DNA from: Oceanimonas marisflavi
Lineage (GTDB): Bacteria > Pseudomonadota > Gammaproteobacteria > Enterobacterales > Aeromonadaceae
Reading direction: 5' to 3'
Assembly: GCF_003049725.1 (NCBI RefSeq)
Contig: NZ_QAGM01000003.1
Span: forward strand, 62,001-126,000
Length of the DNA: 64,000 bases
The notes below the pieces were generated by a model, which was not told the origin of the DNA, searched no databases, and saw only the letters and a list, made by a program, of their open reading frames with translations. Shown here piece after piece: positions 27,059-43,621 of the stretch (positions are counted from its first letter, which is position 1; each line of letters starts with the position of its first letter). Made by a program: the position numbers and the translations under genes.

Positions 27059-27757
27059 TCAGTGCCCAGCTCTGCAGCCCGTTCCCGGCACCAGACGTTT
27101 TCCATCCGGTTCATTGCTACAGAGCCACCATCCCAGGCCCACACCAGCCAGGGCCAGCAGCAGAGACAGGATCACCATGGCTATGGTGGCGTAGTGGTTT
27201 TGCATGCGCTGCTGTTCGATGCTTCGTTCCAGCCTGGTCTGTAGCAGGCTGATAAACTGGCCAACCGACTCACTCATCACATCACTGTAACGATCGTAAT
27301 CGGCATTGAACACCTTCCCCCGGGCCCGGGAGTGGTTTCCCGACTCCATCAACCGCAGCGCCTCCGCCTCCAGCCGCGCCAGAGTCAGGGTAGCCTGGCG
27401 CGCCCTTTCCAGCAGGTTGAGCTCTTCCCGGCTAAGCATCATTTCGCGCAGCAGCTGCGCGTTCGAGAGCAGCCTGCCATTGGGGCGGGCCATGCGCCCC
27501 TCAGTAACCGCCAGGGTATGATAGTAGGAAGCAAGGGCCCGCTCAGAGCCGGTGTAGACATAGTCGCGAATGCTGGCGCTGAGCTGCTCTGACAGTAACT
27601 GTATCTGGTTGGCGGTGCCGGTATACTCAAACCGTATTTGCTGGGCCTGCTCCAGTCCCTTCTGGGACTGCAACAACAGGTATAAGGCTCCCCCGCTCAT
27701 AAGTAACAACGCCGGAGCCAGGCACAGTGTCAGCCGCAGAATTACTCTGTAATGCAT
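27059..27757 (-). CDS. Truncated membrane sensor (four-helix-bundle type), no output domain
   Basis: 232 residues. Helix TM1 (about 6-29), a periplasmic all-alpha domain of about 160 residues (DYVYTGSERALASYYH is typical of chemoreceptor and kinase sensor domains), TM2 (about 190-213), then only 20 residues of low-quality sequence ending CRAGH. In the next frame the same DNA reads NRMENVWCRERAAELGTEALAPA, which resembles the ERTAEL-type coiled coil after TM2 in kinases and cyclases, so a frameshift plus 3' deletion is likely. As it stands there is no HAMP, kinase, GGDEF or MCP domain. Probably a decayed gene. Confidence 0.6.
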   Translation of the reverse strand: MHYRVILRLTLCLAPALLLMSGGALYLLLQSQKGLEQAQQIRFEYTGTANQIQLLSEQLSASIRDYVYTGSERALASYYHTLAVTEGRMARPNGRLLSNAQLLREMMLSREELNLLERARQATLTLARLEAEALRLMESGNHSRARGKVFNADYDRYSDVMSESVGQFISLLQTRLERSIEQQRMQNHYATIAMVILSLLLALAGVGLGWWLCSNEPDGKRLVPGTGCRAGH

Positions 27758-27938
27758 ATCAGCCCCTTTTCTTATCCCGTTTTATTGTTTTGTATATCCC
27801 TCGTAGGGGAAGGGAATTATCGGCCAAAGTATTGCCAAGTGAAACCACCCCTATCACTGCCACAGGGATTTGGCGCGAAACGCTCACAAGACGGCCTGCC
27901 GCAGGGAGATATGTCAGAAAAGTGATGTTTAGCGGAGC

Positions 27939-27964
27939 AAAAAAAGGCCGCCCAAGGGCGGCCC
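27939..27964 (-). terminator. Intrinsic terminator of secA
   Basis: Minus-strand stem GGCCGCCC / GGGCGGCC with a TT(G) loop, then seven T; 22 bases after the secA stop. The 180 bases between it and the sensor gene hold no further feature I can see. Confidence 0.9.
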
Positions 27965-27985
27965 GTGTATTCAGCAGCGGCGTAC

Positions 27986-30714
<2,729 letters not shown>

Positions 30715-30718
<4 letters not shown>

Positions 30719-30909
30719 GCTTGGCCAATTGTGATGTTGAAAAAGGATGCCTCACGCGCCGGCGAGGCCATAACGAAAATAGTGCCGGTAAGGCATGGCC
30801 CCGGGTGGCCGGCCCTGTTCTGACATTTCATCATGCAAATGTAACCCGTTGGGGCACAGGGTAAAAGAGTCTGCCGCCGAAGAATGGCACTCATCTGTGC
30901 TGGCGGCAT
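30715..30909 (-). CDS. Possible small ORF coupled to secA (SecM position)
   Basis: 64 codons between lpxC and secA, the place occupied by secM in E. coli. Its TGA overlaps the secA ATG. No E. coli-type arrest motif (FxxxxWIxxxxGIRAGP), no clear signal peptide and no good ribosome site for its first ATG; the sequence holds NRAGHPGP near the middle, a faint resemblance only. Real translation is uncertain. Confidence 0.25.
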
Positions 30910-30932
30910 GCCGGTATATGCTCGGAACGGAA

Positions 30933-30963
30933 ATTATATGGTGATGAAAGGGCTGTTATTCAA
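30933..30963 (-). promoter_or_regulatory. Candidate secA promoter
   Basis: Perfect minus-strand -10 TATAAT; best -35 is TTGAAT at 19 bases. It lies after the lpxC terminator, so secA can be transcribed separately. Confidence 0.4.
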
Positions 30964-31039
30964 GGGGAGCCGGCACCAAAAGGGGGAGGCCTGAGCCAGG
31001 CGAGATAAAAACTGACGCGCTTTGTAGCAGAAATCGCGG

Positions 31040-31073
31040 AAAAACCACGCCGGCGCGGAGAGGTGCCGGCGTG
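31040..31073 (-). terminator. Intrinsic terminator of lpxC
   Basis: Minus-strand stem CACGCCGGC / GCCGGCGTG with a 10-base loop, then G and five T. Marks the end of the dcw transcript. Confidence 0.88.
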
Positions 31074-31084
31074 TGCATACAGGA

Positions 31085-32008
31085 TCAGGCGGGCTGAAAG
31101 GCGGTGTCGTAGTAACGGATCGGCGATTCGGCGCCTTCATCGCCAAAGGTGACCATTTCCCAGGCATCGGTCTGCGCCAGCATGGCCCGCAACAGATTGT
31201 TGTTCAGGGCATGACCGGTCTTGTAGGCACAGAACTCACCCAGAATGCTGTGATTGCACATATACAGGTCGCCGATGGCGTCCAGCATCTTGTGCTTCAC
31301 AAACTCGTCGGGATAGCGCAGGCCGTCCTCGTTGAGCACCTTGTACTCATCCAGCACCACAGCGTTTTCCAGGCTGCCGCCCAGCGCCAGGTTCTGGGAG
31401 TGCAGATACTCGATATCACGCATAAAGCCAAAGGTTCTGGCCCGGCTCAGTTCTTTCACAAAGGAGGCACCGGAAAAATCCAGTACCAGATGCTGACTGC
31501 GGCCTTCAAACACCGGGTGCTTGAAGTCGATGGTCAGATCCATGCGAAAGCCCTTGTTAAAGGGGCGCAGCTCGGCCCACTTGTCACCGTCTTCCACCCG
31601 TACCGGCTTTTTGATGCGAATAAAACGCTTGAGCGCGTTCAGCTCGCGAATACCACCGGACTGCAGCAGGTAAATAAAGGGATGAGAGCTGCCATCCATC
31701 ACCGGCACCTCGGGGGCATCCACCTCGATATAAAGGTTGTCGATACCCAGCCCCGCCAGGGCGGCGGAAAGGTGCTCAATGGTGGATACCCGCACACCGG
31801 CATCGTTTACCAGGGCAGTGCACAGCATGGTGTCCTTCACCAGATCGGCGTCGGCCCGAATCTCGACCTGCGGATCCAGATCGGTACGACGAAACACAAT
31901 ACCTGTGTTGGCCGGCGCGGGAACAAAGCGCAGCTGCACCTTGTGACCGGAATGCAGGCCGATTCCGGTGGCCTGCACGGTATTTTTCAGAGTTCGTTGT
32001 CTAATCAT
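31085..32008 (-). CDS. lpxC: UDP-3-O-acyl-GlcNAc deacetylase LpxC
   Basis: Zinc deacetylase, first committed step of lipid A synthesis and a target of FtsH proteolysis. 307 residues. Zinc ligands are H79 (STIEHL), H239 and D243 ([11 protein letters not shown]); the late [12 protein letters not shown] carries the catalytic His. It starts [20 protein letters not shown], the canonical N-terminus. It follows ftsZ by 97 bases as in E. coli. Confidence 0.98.
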   Translation of the reverse strand: MIRQRTLKNTVQATGIGLHSGHKVQLRFVPAPANTGIVFRRTDLDPQVEIRADADLVKDTMLCTALVNDAGVRVSTIEHLSAALAGLGIDNLYIEVDAPEVPVMDGSSHPFIYLLQSGGIRELNALKRFIRIKKPVRVEDGDKWAELRPFNKGFRMDLTIDFKHPVFEGRSQHLVLDFSGASFVKELSRARTFGFMRDIEYLHSQNLALGGSLENAVVLDEYKVLNEDGLRYPDEFVKHKMLDAIGDLYMCNHSILGEFCAYKTGHALNNNLLRAMLAQTDAWEMVTFGDEGAESPIRYYDTAFQPA

Positions 32009-32105
32009 AGGATTGTCCGTTAGTCAGATAGCCCGATTCGAACCATATAAAATGGCCACATATGCTAACACATTTTTGCCCGGTCACGCCAATTCAGCGT
32101 ATTTT

Positions 32106-33245
32106 TCAGTCAGCCTGCTTGCGCAGAAAGGCCGGAATATCCAGGTAATCCAGATCGGTTTTGACCTGAGTATTGTCGGCATTCACCGCCAGCTTGCCGG
32201 GCTGTTCGTCGTGGCCGCTGTCGGCACGGCGCAGGCCGTTGTCGTCGCGGCTGTTACCGGACTTCACCAGGGTAATATCGGGCTTGCGCTCGGCACCGAT
32301 GCCGGTGGCCACCACGGTGACCCGCAGCTCGTCGGTGATTTCCGGATCCAGTACGGTGCCCACCACCACGGTGGCGTTCTCGGAAGCAAAGGCCTTGACC
32401 GCGTTGCCCACGGTTTCAAACTCTTCGATGCTCATGTCGAGACCGGCGGTGATGTTGACCAGAATGCCCCGGGCGCCGGCCAGATCCACGTCTTCCAGCA
32501 GCGGGCTGGAAATGGCCTTCTCGGCGGCTTCCTCGGCTCTGTCTTCACCGGTGGCGTGACCGGTACCCATCATGGCGGTACCCATTTCCCGCATCACGGT
32601 ACGCACGTCGGCGAAGTCGACGTTGATCAGGCCCGGACGGGTGATCAGTTCGGCAATGCCCTGAACCGCACCCAGCAGCACGTTGTTGGCCGCCTTGAAG
32701 GCATCCAGCAGGGAAATGCCCCGGCCCAGCACCTTGAGCAGCTTGTCGTTGGGAATGGTGATCAGCGAGTCAACGTGCTTGGCCAGCTCGTTGATGCCCT
32801 GCTGGGCGTAGTTCATGCGCTTTTTGCCTTCAAAGGCAAAGGGCTTGGTCACTACCGCCACCGTCAGAATACCCAGCTCCTTGGCCACCTCGGCCACCAC
32901 AGGGGCGGCGCCGGTACCGGTGCCACCACCCATGCCGGCGGCAATAAACACCATGTCGGCGCCGTCCAGCAGATCGCGAATGGCGTCCTTGTCTTCCAAC
33001 GCCGCATCGCGCCCTACTTCCGGATTGGCACCCGCGCCCAGGCCTTTCGTAATGGCGCTGCCGACCTGCAGGGTATGGTGGGCGCTGGCATTACGCAGCG
33101 CCTGGGCATCGGTGTTAATGGCCAGGAATTCAACCCCTTCCAGGTTTTCCCGCACCATGTGTTCAACGGCGTTACCGCCGCCGCCACCGACACCAACCAC
33201 TTTAATGACGGCTTCCTGCTCGTGATCATTCATCAGTTCAAACAT
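32106..33245 (-). CDS. ftsZ: Cell division GTPase FtsZ
   Basis: Tubulin homologue that forms the Z ring. 379 residues. GTP signature GGGTGTG at 106-112, N-terminal [10 protein letters not shown] (18-27), synergy-loop region [11 protein letters not shown], a variable linker (about 318-362), and the conserved C-terminal peptide [12 protein letters not shown] that binds FtsA and ZipA. GAGAGGGGTAATCCT precedes the ATG. Confidence 0.99.
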   Translation of the reverse strand: MFELMNDHEQEAVIKVVGVGGGGGNAVEHMVRENLEGVEFLAINTDAQALRNASAHHTLQVGSAITKGLGAGANPEVGRDAALEDKDAIRDLLDGADMVFIAAGMGGGTGTGAAPVVAEVAKELGILTVAVVTKPFAFEGKKRMNYAQQGINELAKHVDSLITIPNDKLLKVLGRGISLLDAFKAANNVLLGAVQGIAELITRPGLINVDFADVRTVMREMGTAMMGTGHATGEDRAEEAAEKAISSPLLEDVDLAGARGILVNITAGLDMSIEEFETVGNAVKAFASENATVVVGTVLDPEITDELRVTVVATGIGAERKPDITLVKSGNSRDDNGLRRADSGHDEQPGKLAVNADNTQVKTDLDYLDIPAFLRKQAD

Positions 33246-33289
33246 AGGATTACCCCTCTCTCCGCTTTGGTCCTGGTTTCCTGCCAGGA

Positions 33290-34546
33290 TTAAAATTCAC
33301 CACGCAGCCAGTTGCCAACCCGCTTGAGCAGGCCGCCGACACTGGACTTGCTGCTGTATTCCTGCTGAGGCATGGACTGATGTTCCTTGCCGTATTGCAA
33401 CAAGCCTACGGCGGTGGAATACACAGGTGTCTCAACATAATCCGATAATCCCTTGACGCCACCAGGCTGACCGATGCGCACCTGGCACTGGAAAATCTGC
33501 TCGGCGCACTCCACCAGGCCTTCAATCTGGGCGGCGCCGCCGGTCAGCACCAGGCCGGCGGCCAGCTGATGCTTGACCCCGGCCTTCTTCAGCTCATGCT
33601 GTACCCGGGTCAGCTCCTGGTTGATCATGCCCAGCAGCTCGCTGTAGCGGGGCTCGATCACCTCCGCCAGGGTCTGGCGCTGCAGGCTGCGCGCCGGCCG
33701 GCCGCCCACACTGGGCACTTCGATGTTGTCTTCCTTGCTCACCAGCCGACTGAAGGCACAGCCATGGCGTACCTTGATGGCCTCCGCATCCAGGGGCGGC
33801 GTGCCAAAGGCGTAGGCGATGTCACTGGTCACCGTGCTGCCGGCATAGGGAATCACCCTGGTGTGACGCAGGGCGCCACCGGTAAATACCGCCATGTCCA
33901 TGGTGCCGCCGCCGATGTCCACTACGCATACACCCAGCTCCTTTTCATCTTCGGTCAGCACCGCATAGCTGGACGCCAGGGCGCTGAAAATAAGCTGGTC
34001 TACCCGCAGCCCCAGGCGCTCCACGCACTTTTCAATGTTGCGCGCCATGTCGTTATGGCAGGTGATGAGATGCACCTTGGCATGCATGCGCACTCCCGAC
34101 AGACCGATGGGGTTTTTGATCCCCTCCTGAAAGTCGATGGAGTACTCCTGAGGGATCACATGCAATACCCTGTGCTCATCGGACAAGCGCACCGACTTGG
34201 CGGTGTGGATCACATTGTCCATGTCTTCCTGGGTCACTTCCTCGTCGGACACCGGCACCATGCCGGTTTCGTTACGGCACTCGATATGCTTGCCCGACAG
34301 CCCCAGATACACGGAGGTGATCTGGCAGTCGGCCATCATTTCGGCCTCGTCCACCGCCCGTTTGAGGGATTTGACCACCGACTCGAGATCGTTCACGCCG
34401 CCCTTGTCCATGCCCTTTGCAGCATGGCTGCCCAGACCGATGATGTTCAGATCACCGTCCGGTAGCACTTCGCCCACCAGGGCGGTGACCTTGGCCGTGC
34501 CGATATCAAGCCCGACGATCAGATTTCGTTCCGCGCTCTTGGTCAT
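33290..34546 (-). CDS. ftsA: Cell division protein FtsA
   Basis: Actin-like ATPase anchoring FtsZ to the membrane. 418 residues from the family start [20 protein letters not shown]; the open frame extends 34 codons upstream inside ftsQ and was not used. Phosphate 1 motif GLDIGTAK, phosphate 2 [10 protein letters not shown], and C-terminal amphipathic helix [15 protein letters not shown]. Overlaps ftsQ by 41 bases, implying coupling. Confidence 0.97.
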   Translation of the reverse strand: MTKSAERNLIVGLDIGTAKVTALVGEVLPDGDLNIIGLGSHAAKGMDKGGVNDLESVVKSLKRAVDEAEMMADCQITSVYLGLSGKHIECRNETGMVPVSDEEVTQEDMDNVIHTAKSVRLSDEHRVLHVIPQEYSIDFQEGIKNPIGLSGVRMHAKVHLITCHNDMARNIEKCVERLGLRVDQLIFSALASSYAVLTEDEKELGVCVVDIGGGTMDMAVFTGGALRHTRVIPYAGSTVTSDIAYAFGTPPLDAEAIKVRHGCAFSRLVSKEDNIEVPSVGGRPARSLQRQTLAEVIEPRYSELLGMINQELTRVQHELKKAGVKHQLAAGLVLTGGAAQIEGLVECAEQIFQCQVRIGQPGGVKGLSDYVETPVYSTAVGLLQYGKEHQSMPQQEYSSKSSVGGLLKRVGNWLRGEF

Positions 34547-35276
34547 TCTTCGTCTCTTCGTCCTGCTTCCATCCCACTGCCAGTCCGGTATCGTAACGCA
34601 GGTCGAGATAAGCCACTCGCTCGCGTCCGGTAATGCCCGGATAGACATTCACAAATCGTTGCAGACGGGCTTCGATGTCGTCCCGCCCCAGTATCAGCCT
34701 GACGCCGTCACTCAGGGTCAGCTCCCAGGAAAACCGTGGCGTCAGGTGCAGCCGGCTGATGTCATAGCCTTTGGTTTCCAGCAACGGCTTTAATCTCCGG
34801 TATTCTTCCAGCACACGAGCGGCTTCTTCGTCCGGGCCCGACAGCGCTATCAGCTCAAGCTCCCCTCTGTCGGCCTCAAACACCTCGCCATGAGTATTGA
34901 CCAGGGCATCCTCGTTCCACAATGCCACCACCGGCTGCTCGACAATATAAACCCGCAGGCTGTCGGGCCACTGTTTGCGCACCGAGGCCTGGTATACCCA
35001 GGGAAGCTGCAGCAGTTGCTGTTGCACCCGGTCCACCTCCAGAGTGAAAAAGTTACCCACTTCGGGCAGCGCCAGCACCGACTGACGAATATCATCCCGG
35101 CTGACAAAGCGGTGCTCGCCCTGCACAATCAGGCTGTTTACCGGCACCTGGTTGGCCGCCGTGGCCCAGATCACCGCCTGCCAAAGGCTCCATAGCAGGC
35201 CGCTCAGCACCAGCAGAAAGAACACCAGACCAGACAGAAAACCCAGCCGGGTACGGGGAACAGCGGCCTCGCTCAT
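34506..35276 (-). CDS. ftsQ: Cell division protein FtsQ
   Basis: Bitopic divisome protein that recruits FtsB and FtsL. 256 residues. Short cytoplasmic part, one transmembrane helix (about 13-35), POTRA domain starting VNSLIVQGEHRFVSRDDIRQ, then the beta domain with VDLRYDTGLAVGW-like final strand (AYLDLRYDTGLAVGWKQ). The family ATG (MSEAAVPRTR) was chosen over a start 14 codons earlier; it comes 2 bases after the ddlB stop. Confidence 0.95.
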   Translation of the reverse strand: MSEAAVPRTRLGFLSGLVFFLLVLSGLLWSLWQAVIWATAANQVPVNSLIVQGEHRFVSRDDIRQSVLALPEVGNFFTLEVDRVQQQLLQLPWVYQASVRKQWPDSLRVYIVEQPVVALWNEDALVNTHGEVFEADRGELELIALSGPDEEAARVLEEYRRLKPLLETKGYDISRLHLTPRFSWELTLSDGVRLILGRDDIEARLQRFVNVYPGITGRERVAYLDLRYDTGLAVGWKQDEETKNDQERGTKSDRRA

Positions 35277-35277
35277 G

Positions 35278-37652
<2,375 letters not shown>

Positions 37653-37665
37653 GCCAGTCTCTCGT

Positions 37666-38733
37666 TTATTTCGCCAGGGCGCGCAGGCAGTCCGCCACCC
37701 GCACCGCCGCATCGGTAATCGCCAGTTGCCGGGCTCTGCCGGCCATGTCCAGCAGCTGCTCACGGCTGCCGGCCAGTTGTTCCAGTTGTTGCGCCAGTGC
37801 TGCCGGCGTGAGCATGCGCTGCGGCATCAGCAGGGCCGCGCCTTCATTCACCAGCGCCTGTGCATTTTTTGTCTGGTGGTCGTCCACTGCATGAGGCAGG
37901 GGCACAAAAATGGCGCCAATGCCCGCCGCAGCCACTTCCGATACCGTCAGCGCACCCGCCCGGCACACCACCAGATCGGCCTCGCCGTAGGCGGCGGCCA
38001 TATCGGTAATAAAATCACTCACCTCGGCCTTCACCCCCTGCGCCTGATAGGCGGCCTGTACCGCCGTGCTGTTGCCCCGGCCGCACTGATGGCGCACCGT
38101 CATCCGGGCCTTCACCAGTGCCAGTGCCTCGGGCAGGGTCTCGTTAAGCACTTTCGCGCCCAGGCTGCCGCCCACCACCAGCAGCCGCAGCGGCTGCTCC
38201 CCGGTGCCTATCCGTTCGGCCGGGGCCGGCAGGGCCACCACCTCAGGGCGAACCGGGTTGCCAACCACCTCGCCCTCGTCAAAGGCACCGGGAAAGGCCA
38301 TTAGTACCTTGCTGGCCATGCGTGCCAGCAGCCGGTTGGTCATGCCGGCGGCGGCGTTCTGTTCGTGCAGCACCAGCGGAATACCTGCCAGCCTGGCCGC
38401 CAGCCCGCCCGGGCCGGCGGCAAAGCCGCCCATGCCCAGCACCACATCGGGCCGGGTTTGCTTGAGTATGCGCCGGGCCTGGCGCACGGCATTGGCGATT
38501 TTAAACGGGGCTGAAAGCAGACGTTTGACCCCATTGCCACGCACGCCGGAAATACTGATGGTATGCAGCGGATAGCCATGCTTTGGAACCAGCTGAGCCT
38601 CCATCCGATCGGCAGTACCCAGCCAGTGAATGGTCCAGCCTTCCTGCTCCAGCAAGTCTGCCACCGCCAGTCCGGGAAAAACATGGCCGCCGGTACCGCC
38701 GGCCATCACCAGCAGGGTTTTGTTTTCGCTCAC
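37666..38733 (-). CDS. murG: UDP-GlcNAc--lipid I transferase MurG
   Basis: Peripheral membrane glycosyltransferase (GT28) converting lipid I to lipid II. 355 residues. Glycine-rich loop [10 protein letters not shown] near the N-terminus, second G-loop [15 protein letters not shown], and the donor-site segment [18 protein letters not shown] overlaps the ftsW stop. Confidence 0.98.
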   Translation of the reverse strand: MSENKTLLVMAGGTGGHVFPGLAVADLLEQEGWTIHWLGTADRMEAQLVPKHGYPLHTISISGVRGNGVKRLLSAPFKIANAVRQARRILKQTRPDVVLGMGGFAAGPGGLAARLAGIPLVLHEQNAAAGMTNRLLARMASKVLMAFPGAFDEGEVVGNPVRPEVVALPAPAERIGTGEQPLRLLVVGGSLGAKVLNETLPEALALVKARMTVRHQCGRGNSTAVQAAYQAQGVKAEVSDFITDMAAAYGEADLVVCRAGALTVSEVAAAGIGAIFVPLPHAVDDHQTKNAQALVNEGAALLMPQRMLTPAALAQQLEQLAGSREQLLDMAGRARQLAITDAAVRVADCLRALAK

Positions 38734-39905
38734 AATGCCTCCCGCTGTCTGGCCTGCATATGATCACGCCGCCATTCAAAGTCGATGCGCACCAGAATGG
38801 CCACGGCGGCACTCATCACCAGCAGGCTGGAGCCGCCGTAACTCACCAGGGGCAGGGTCAGGCCCTTGGTGGGCAGCATGCCCGAAGCCGCGCCCACATT
38901 GACCACGGTCTGAAAGCTGAACCAGATGCCGATGCCCATGGCGAGATAGCCCTCATATTGCCGGCCGCCATTGAGTACCTTCTGACCAATGCGCAGGGCC
39001 TTGAACGCCAGCCAGCACTGCAGCAGCAGCACCAGCATCACCCCGGTAAAGCCCAGCTCCTCGCCGAGAATGGCAAACACAAAGTCGGTGTGGGCCTCGG
39101 GCAGGTATTCCAGCTTCTGAATGGAGTTGCCCAGCCCCTCCCCAAACCAGCCGCCCCGGCCAAAGGCCATCAGCGACTGGGTCAGCTGATAACCGCTGCC
39201 AAAGGGATCGTCCCAGGGGTTAAGAAAGGAGGTCACCCGCTTGACCCGGTAGGGGGCCATGGCGATCAGGCCCGCCACCAAGGCGGCCCCCAGCAACACC
39301 AGGCTGATAAACTGGCCCATTCGTGCGCCGGCGATAAACAGCATGCCCAGCGTGGTCACAAACAGCACCACCACGGATCCCAGATCCGGCTGCATCAGCA
39401 GCAGAAACGACAACATGCCCATGACCGCCAGCGGCTTGAGAAACCCCTTCCAGTGACCACGCACCTCGTCCTGCTTGCGCACCAGAAAGCCGGCCAGAAA
39501 GGTAAACAGGGCCAGTTTGGCGATTTCCGCCGGCTGCACGTTAAAGAGGCCCAGCGCCAGCCAGCGCTTGCTGCCATTGATTTCGCGGCCGGCCACCAGC
39601 ACCAGCACCAGCATGAGCAGCGCCAGGATCAGAAAGCTGCCGTTGTACTGTTGCCAGCGCTCCATGGGCACCTGCAGCACCAGCACACTGAGAAACAGAC
39701 AAATCAGCAGAAAGCTGCCGTGACGCTTGACGAAATAAAAGGGATCGTCTCCCACCGCTATGCCCTCGGCAATGGAGGCGGACGACACCATCACCAGGCC
39801 AATAACCATCAGTGCCAGCGACAGGATCACCAGCTGACGGTCATAGATATGGCCCTGAGACGGGCGAAGCAGCCAGTCTGCACTCAAGGAGGGCAGCAGC
39901 CTCAT
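38730..39905 (-). CDS. ftsW: SEDS peptidoglycan glycosyltransferase FtsW
   Basis: 391 residues with about ten membrane helices; polymerises septal glycan with FtsI. SEDS signatures include [54 protein letters not shown] in segments, and the C-terminal [15 protein letters not shown]. The catalytic Asp of the large periplasmic loop is in the region after [11 protein letters not shown]. Overlaps murD by 4 bases. Confidence 0.97.
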   Translation of the reverse strand: MRLLPSLSADWLLRPSQGHIYDRQLVILSLALMVIGLVMVSSASIAEGIAVGDDPFYFVKRHGSFLLICLFLSVLVLQVPMERWQQYNGSFLILALLMLVLVLVAGREINGSKRWLALGLFNVQPAEIAKLALFTFLAGFLVRKQDEVRGHWKGFLKPLAVMGMLSFLLLMQPDLGSVVVLFVTTLGMLFIAGARMGQFISLVLLGAALVAGLIAMAPYRVKRVTSFLNPWDDPFGSGYQLTQSLMAFGRGGWFGEGLGNSIQKLEYLPEAHTDFVFAILGEELGFTGVMLVLLLQCWLAFKALRIGQKVLNGGRQYEGYLAMGIGIWFSFQTVVNVGAASGMLPTKGLTLPLVSYGGSSLLVMSAAVAILVRIDFEWRRDHMQARQREAL

Positions 39906-41200
39906 AGGGCCTCCACCAGCGTGGCGAAGTGATCGCCCCGGACCAGGTAGCTGGAATACATGTCGAGGCTGGCGCAGGCCGGAGCCAGCAGCACCCAGTC
40001 ACCGGGCTGCGCCTGCTGTGCGCACCACGATACAGCCTCACTCATATCGGCCACTTCATGGGTATTGTCACCCAGCTCAAGCAGCTGCGCCCGGTCCTGA
40101 CCCAGGCAGGCCATACCGGCAATTCGCGTGCTGAGCAGCGGTACCAGAGGTCCAAAGTCCTGGCCCTTGCCCTGGCCGCCGGCGATCAGCCAGAGCCGGC
40201 CGGTCAGGCCATCGGCGATGCCGTCGATGGCCGCCAGGGTAGCCCCCACATTGGTGGCCTTGGAATCATTGATCCAGCGCACTCCCTGCTTCTCGGCAAT
40301 AAACTGGCAGCGATGAGCCAGACCGCCAAACCGGCGCAGCACCGCCAGCTGGGCAGTGCGGGAAATGCCCGCTTCATCCGCCAGGGCCATGGCCGCCAGG
40401 GCGTTAAGCTGGTTGTGGGCACCGACAATACGCAGCTCGCGCACCGGTAACACCGGCTCGCCATGCACCGCCAGCCAGCGCTCACCCTGATGCTCGACGC
40501 GGCCATAGTCCTGCTCGTTCAGGCCAAAGCTCACCGCCCGGCTGCCGGCCGGCGGCAGCGTCTCACCGTCTTCCCGGTTATATACGCACAGACCGGCGCC
40601 ATGATAGATGCCGAGTTTGGTGTCTCTGTAGTGGGCCAGGGAGTCGTAACGATCCAGGTGATCCTCGCTGATATTGAGCACGGTGGCGGCCAGTGCGTTG
40701 AGACCGGGGGTGGTTTCGAGCTGAAAACTGGACAGCTCCAGTACCGCCAGGTTGAGCGGCTCCTTCAGCAGCTCCAGCGCCGGCGTGCCGATATTGCCGC
40801 CCACGCCCACCGCCAGGCCCGCCTCCGCGGCCATCTCGCCCACCAGGGTGGTGACCGTGCTCTTGCCGTTGGAACCGGTAATCGCAATCACGGGAGCCCT
40901 GCACTCGCGCAGAAACAGCTCGACGTCCCCGATGATCTCAACGCCGGCCCCGGCCGCCTGCTGCAGCCCGGGGGTCGCCAGGGGCACGCCGGGGCTGGCG
41001 ATGATCAGTTCGGCATTGAGCAATACCCCGGCATTGAGGCCACCAAAGTGGCACTCCAGCCCTTCAGGCAGCTGCTCGGCGCCCGGCGGCGCGGTCCGGG
41101 TGTCCATCACCACCGGGCGCACGCCCCGGCGCATGCAGTAATGCACACAGGAAAGCCCTGTCTGACCCAGTCCGATAATCACAGTGCGAGCAGGGATCAT
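39902..41200 (-). CDS. murD: UDP-MurNAc-L-Ala--D-Glu ligase MurD
   Basis: 432 residues. UDP-binding domain [14 protein letters not shown]-loop TGSNGKST (108-115), [10 protein letters not shown] and WINDSKATN motifs, C-terminal binding domain from about 295. Adds D-glutamate. Starts 4 bases after the mraY stop. Confidence 0.98.
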   Translation of the reverse strand: MIPARTVIIGLGQTGLSCVHYCMRRGVRPVVMDTRTAPPGAEQLPEGLECHFGGLNAGVLLNAELIIASPGVPLATPGLQQAAGAGVEIIGDVELFLRECRAPVIAITGSNGKSTVTTLVGEMAAEAGLAVGVGGNIGTPALELLKEPLNLAVLELSSFQLETTPGLNALAATVLNISEDHLDRYDSLAHYRDTKLGIYHGAGLCVYNREDGETLPPAGSRAVSFGLNEQDYGRVEHQGERWLAVHGEPVLPVRELRIVGAHNQLNALAAMALADEAGISRTAQLAVLRRFGGLAHRCQFIAEKQGVRWINDSKATNVGATLAAIDGIADGLTGRLWLIAGGQGKGQDFGPLVPLLSTRIAGMACLGQDRAQLLELGDNTHEVADMSEAVSWCAQQAQPGDWVLLAPACASLDMYSSYLVRGDHFATLVEAL

Positions 41201-41204
41201 GGCG

Positions 41205-42287
41205 TTATCTCAGCTTGAGGGTGGCCAGGCCGGTGAGCACCAGCATCAGGGTAATGATCCAGAAGCGCACAATCACGCGAGGCTCTGGCCAGCCTTTCAG
41301 TTCATAGTGATGGTGAATGGGTGCCATGCGAAAGACCCGCTGGCCGCGCAGCTTGTAGGAGCCCACCTGCAGGATCACCGACAGGGTTTCGATCACGAAA
41401 ATGCCGCCCATGATCACCAGCAGAAACTCCTGACGCACCAGCACGGCGATCACGCCAAGGGTGGCCCCCAGCGCCAGTGAACCCACATCGCCCATGAATA
41501 CCTGAGCGGGAAAGGTGTTGAACCACAAAAAACCCAGGCCGGCACCGACAATGGCGGTACACACCACGGTCAGCTCGCCGGCATTGGCTACGTAGGGTAT
41601 GTGCAGGTATTCGGCAAACTTGACGTTGCCGGTAGCCCAGGCCACCAGCGCAAAGCCTGCCGCCACCATCACGGTGGGCATAATGGCCAGGCCGTCGAGA
41701 CCGTCGGTCAGGTTGACCGCATTGCTCGAGCCCACGATCACGAAGTAGCTGAGCACCACAAAGAACAGTCCGAGCTGGGGCATCACATCCTTGAAAAAAG
41801 GCACCACCAGCTGGGTCTGGGCCGGATCCTTAGCAATCCAGTAAACAAAGCCCGCCGCCGCCAGCGCCGCCGCCGACTGCCAGAAGTACTTCCAGCGGGC
41901 GATCAGACCGTCGGTATTCTTGCGCACCACCTTGCGGTAATCATCCACAAATCCGATAGCGCCAAAGGCCCCCAGCACAAACAGCACCACCCATACATAG
42001 GGGTTAGACAGCCGGGCCCACAGCAGCACAGACACAAAAATGGCAATCAGGATCATCAGGCCGCCCATGGTGGGCGTGCCCGCCTTGCTGAAATGGGACT
42101 CTGGACCGTCGTTGCGCACCACCTGGCCAATCTGCAGTTTCTGCAGCCGGCGAATAAGCCGGGGACCGATCCACAGCGACACCAGCAGACCGGTCAGAAT
42201 GGAAATGATGGCCCTGAATGTGAGATAGGAAAAAACATTAAAAAAGCTGAAATGGGGAGTCAGCCATTCCGCCAGCCAGACTAGCAT
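41205..42287 (-). CDS. mraY: Phospho-MurNAc-pentapeptide transferase MraY
   Basis: Ten-helix membrane enzyme making lipid I on undecaprenyl phosphate. 360 residues, the E. coli length. Mg-binding DD in [22 protein letters not shown], and the loop [14 protein letters not shown]. The start was set at the family ATG (MLVWLAEWL), overlapping murF by 7 bases. Confidence 0.98.
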   Translation of the reverse strand: MLVWLAEWLTPHFSFFNVFSYLTFRAIISILTGLLVSLWIGPRLIRRLQKLQIGQVVRNDGPESHFSKAGTPTMGGLMILIAIFVSVLLWARLSNPYVWVVLFVLGAFGAIGFVDDYRKVVRKNTDGLIARWKYFWQSAAALAAAGFVYWIAKDPAQTQLVVPFFKDVMPQLGLFFVVLSYFVIVGSSNAVNLTDGLDGLAIMPTVMVAAGFALVAWATGNVKFAEYLHIPYVANAGELTVVCTAIVGAGLGFLWFNTFPAQVFMGDVGSLALGATLGVIAVLVRQEFLLVIMGGIFVIETLSVILQVGSYKLRGQRVFRMAPIHHHYELKGWPEPRVIVRFWIITLMLVLTGLATLKLR

Positions 42288-43621
42288 AGCTCTCCCTCCT
42301 GAATGGCCCGGACCAGTTGTTCCATCCGGGCACTGCGTGCACCCTTGACCAAAACGACCACCTTGTTGTGTGCAGCCAGGGCTGCTTTCAGCTCCGGCCA
42401 CAGTTGTTGCTTGTTGTCAAAATGGCGACCCTGAGCCGCCGTTGCCGTTTGCCGGCTGTCCTCACCCACGGTCAGTACGGCATCAATGCCGAGCCGGCGG
42501 GCATGCTCACCCACCTTGACGTGCATCTCGCGGCTGTAATCACCGAGTTCGGCCATGTCGCCAAACACAAAAATACGGTAACCCGGCAGGCTGGCCAGGG
42601 TATCCAGACCCGCCAGCACCGAGGCGACGCTGGCGTTATAAGTATCATCCAGTACCGTCAGACCGGGTCGCGTCCATACCTGCAATCGCCCCTTTGCCTG
42701 CGCGAAGGCGGCAAGTCCGGTCGCAATCTCTGCCAGGGTGGCGCCCAGCTGCTCGGTGCCGGCGGCCGCCGCCAGGGCATTGGCCACATTGTGTTTGCCG
42801 GGCACCGGCAGTTGCACTTCCACCTCACCCTGAGGCGTCAGCAAGCGGAAACGGGCGCAGCCGGCAGCATCGAGACTGATATCACGGGCCTGATAGTCAC
42901 GCCGATCGCCGAAATACGTAAGCTCCACCTGCTGTTTCCACAGGCTGCAGAAGGGACTGTCGCCGTTGGCGATGGCCACGCCATCAGGCTCCAGGCCGCT
43001 GTAGATTTCTCCCTTGGCCTGGGCGATACCTTCCAGGGAGCCAAAGCCTTCCAGGTGCGAGGCTTCCACATTGTTAATAAGCGCCACATGGGGCCTTGTC
43101 AGCGAGCTGGTCCAGGCGATTTCACCGATGTGATTGGCGCCCAGCTCAATCACCGCATAGTCGGTGCTCTCGCTCAGTTCGCACAGGGTCAGGGGCACGC
43201 CAATCTCATTGTTGAGGTTGCCCCGGGTGGCCAGCACTTCCCCTTTCTGGCGCAGTATGCTGGCAGCCATTTCCTTGACCGTGGTCTTGCCACAGCTGCC
43301 GGTAATGGCCAGCACCCGCGCATGGCTCTGCGCCCGCACCAGGCCACCGAGCACCCCCAGGGCCAGCCGGATATCGGCCACACGGACCTGGGGCAGGTCC
43401 AGATCCAGCCAGCGTTCCACCAGCAGGGCGGCAGCGCCCTGCTCCACCGCCTGGATAGCAAAGTCGTGGGCGTCAAAACGCTCACCGGACAGCGCCACAA
43501 ACAGGCAGCCCTCATTCATGGGCTGACGGCTGTCGGTAGACACCGCCAGAATATCGCGGTCGGCACCGCGCAGCTCGCCGCCGGAGGCGGCGGCCAGCCG
43601 GTTCAGGGAAATCGCAATCAC
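42281..43621 (-). CDS. murF: UDP-MurNAc-tripeptide--D-Ala-D-Ala ligase MurF
   Basis: 446 residues. Completes the pentapeptide. N-terminal [17 protein letters not shown] uridine-binding region, P-loop GSCGKTT (108-114), LGANHIGEI, and C-terminal [11 protein letters not shown] with [11 protein letters not shown] overlaps the murE stop by 4 bases. Confidence 0.98.
   Translation of the reverse strand: MIAISLNRLAAASGGELRGADRDILAVSTDSRQPMNEGCLFVALSGERFDAHDFAIQAVEQGAAALLVERWLDLDLPQVRVADIRLALGVLGGLVRAQSHARVLAITGSCGKTTVKEMAASILRQKGEVLATRGNLNNEIGVPLTLCELSESTDYAVIELGANHIGEIAWTSSLTRPHVALINNVEASHLEGFGSLEGIAQAKGEIYSGLEPDGVAIANGDSPFCSLWKQQVELTYFGDRRDYQARDISLDAAGCARFRLLTPQGEVEVQLPVPGKHNVANALAAAAGTEQLGATLAEIATGLAAFAQAKGRLQVWTRPGLTVLDDTYNASVASVLAGLDTLASLPGYRIFVFGDMAELGDYSREMHVKVGEHARRLGIDAVLTVGEDSRQTATAAQGRHFDNKQQLWPELKAALAAHNKVVVLVKGARSARMEQLVRAIQEGELC

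Noticed and set aside
30934-31167. 77-codon frame downstream of lpxC as a SecM or DciA gene
   Set aside because: It spans the lpxC terminator, and shows neither a SecM arrest motif nor DciA features.
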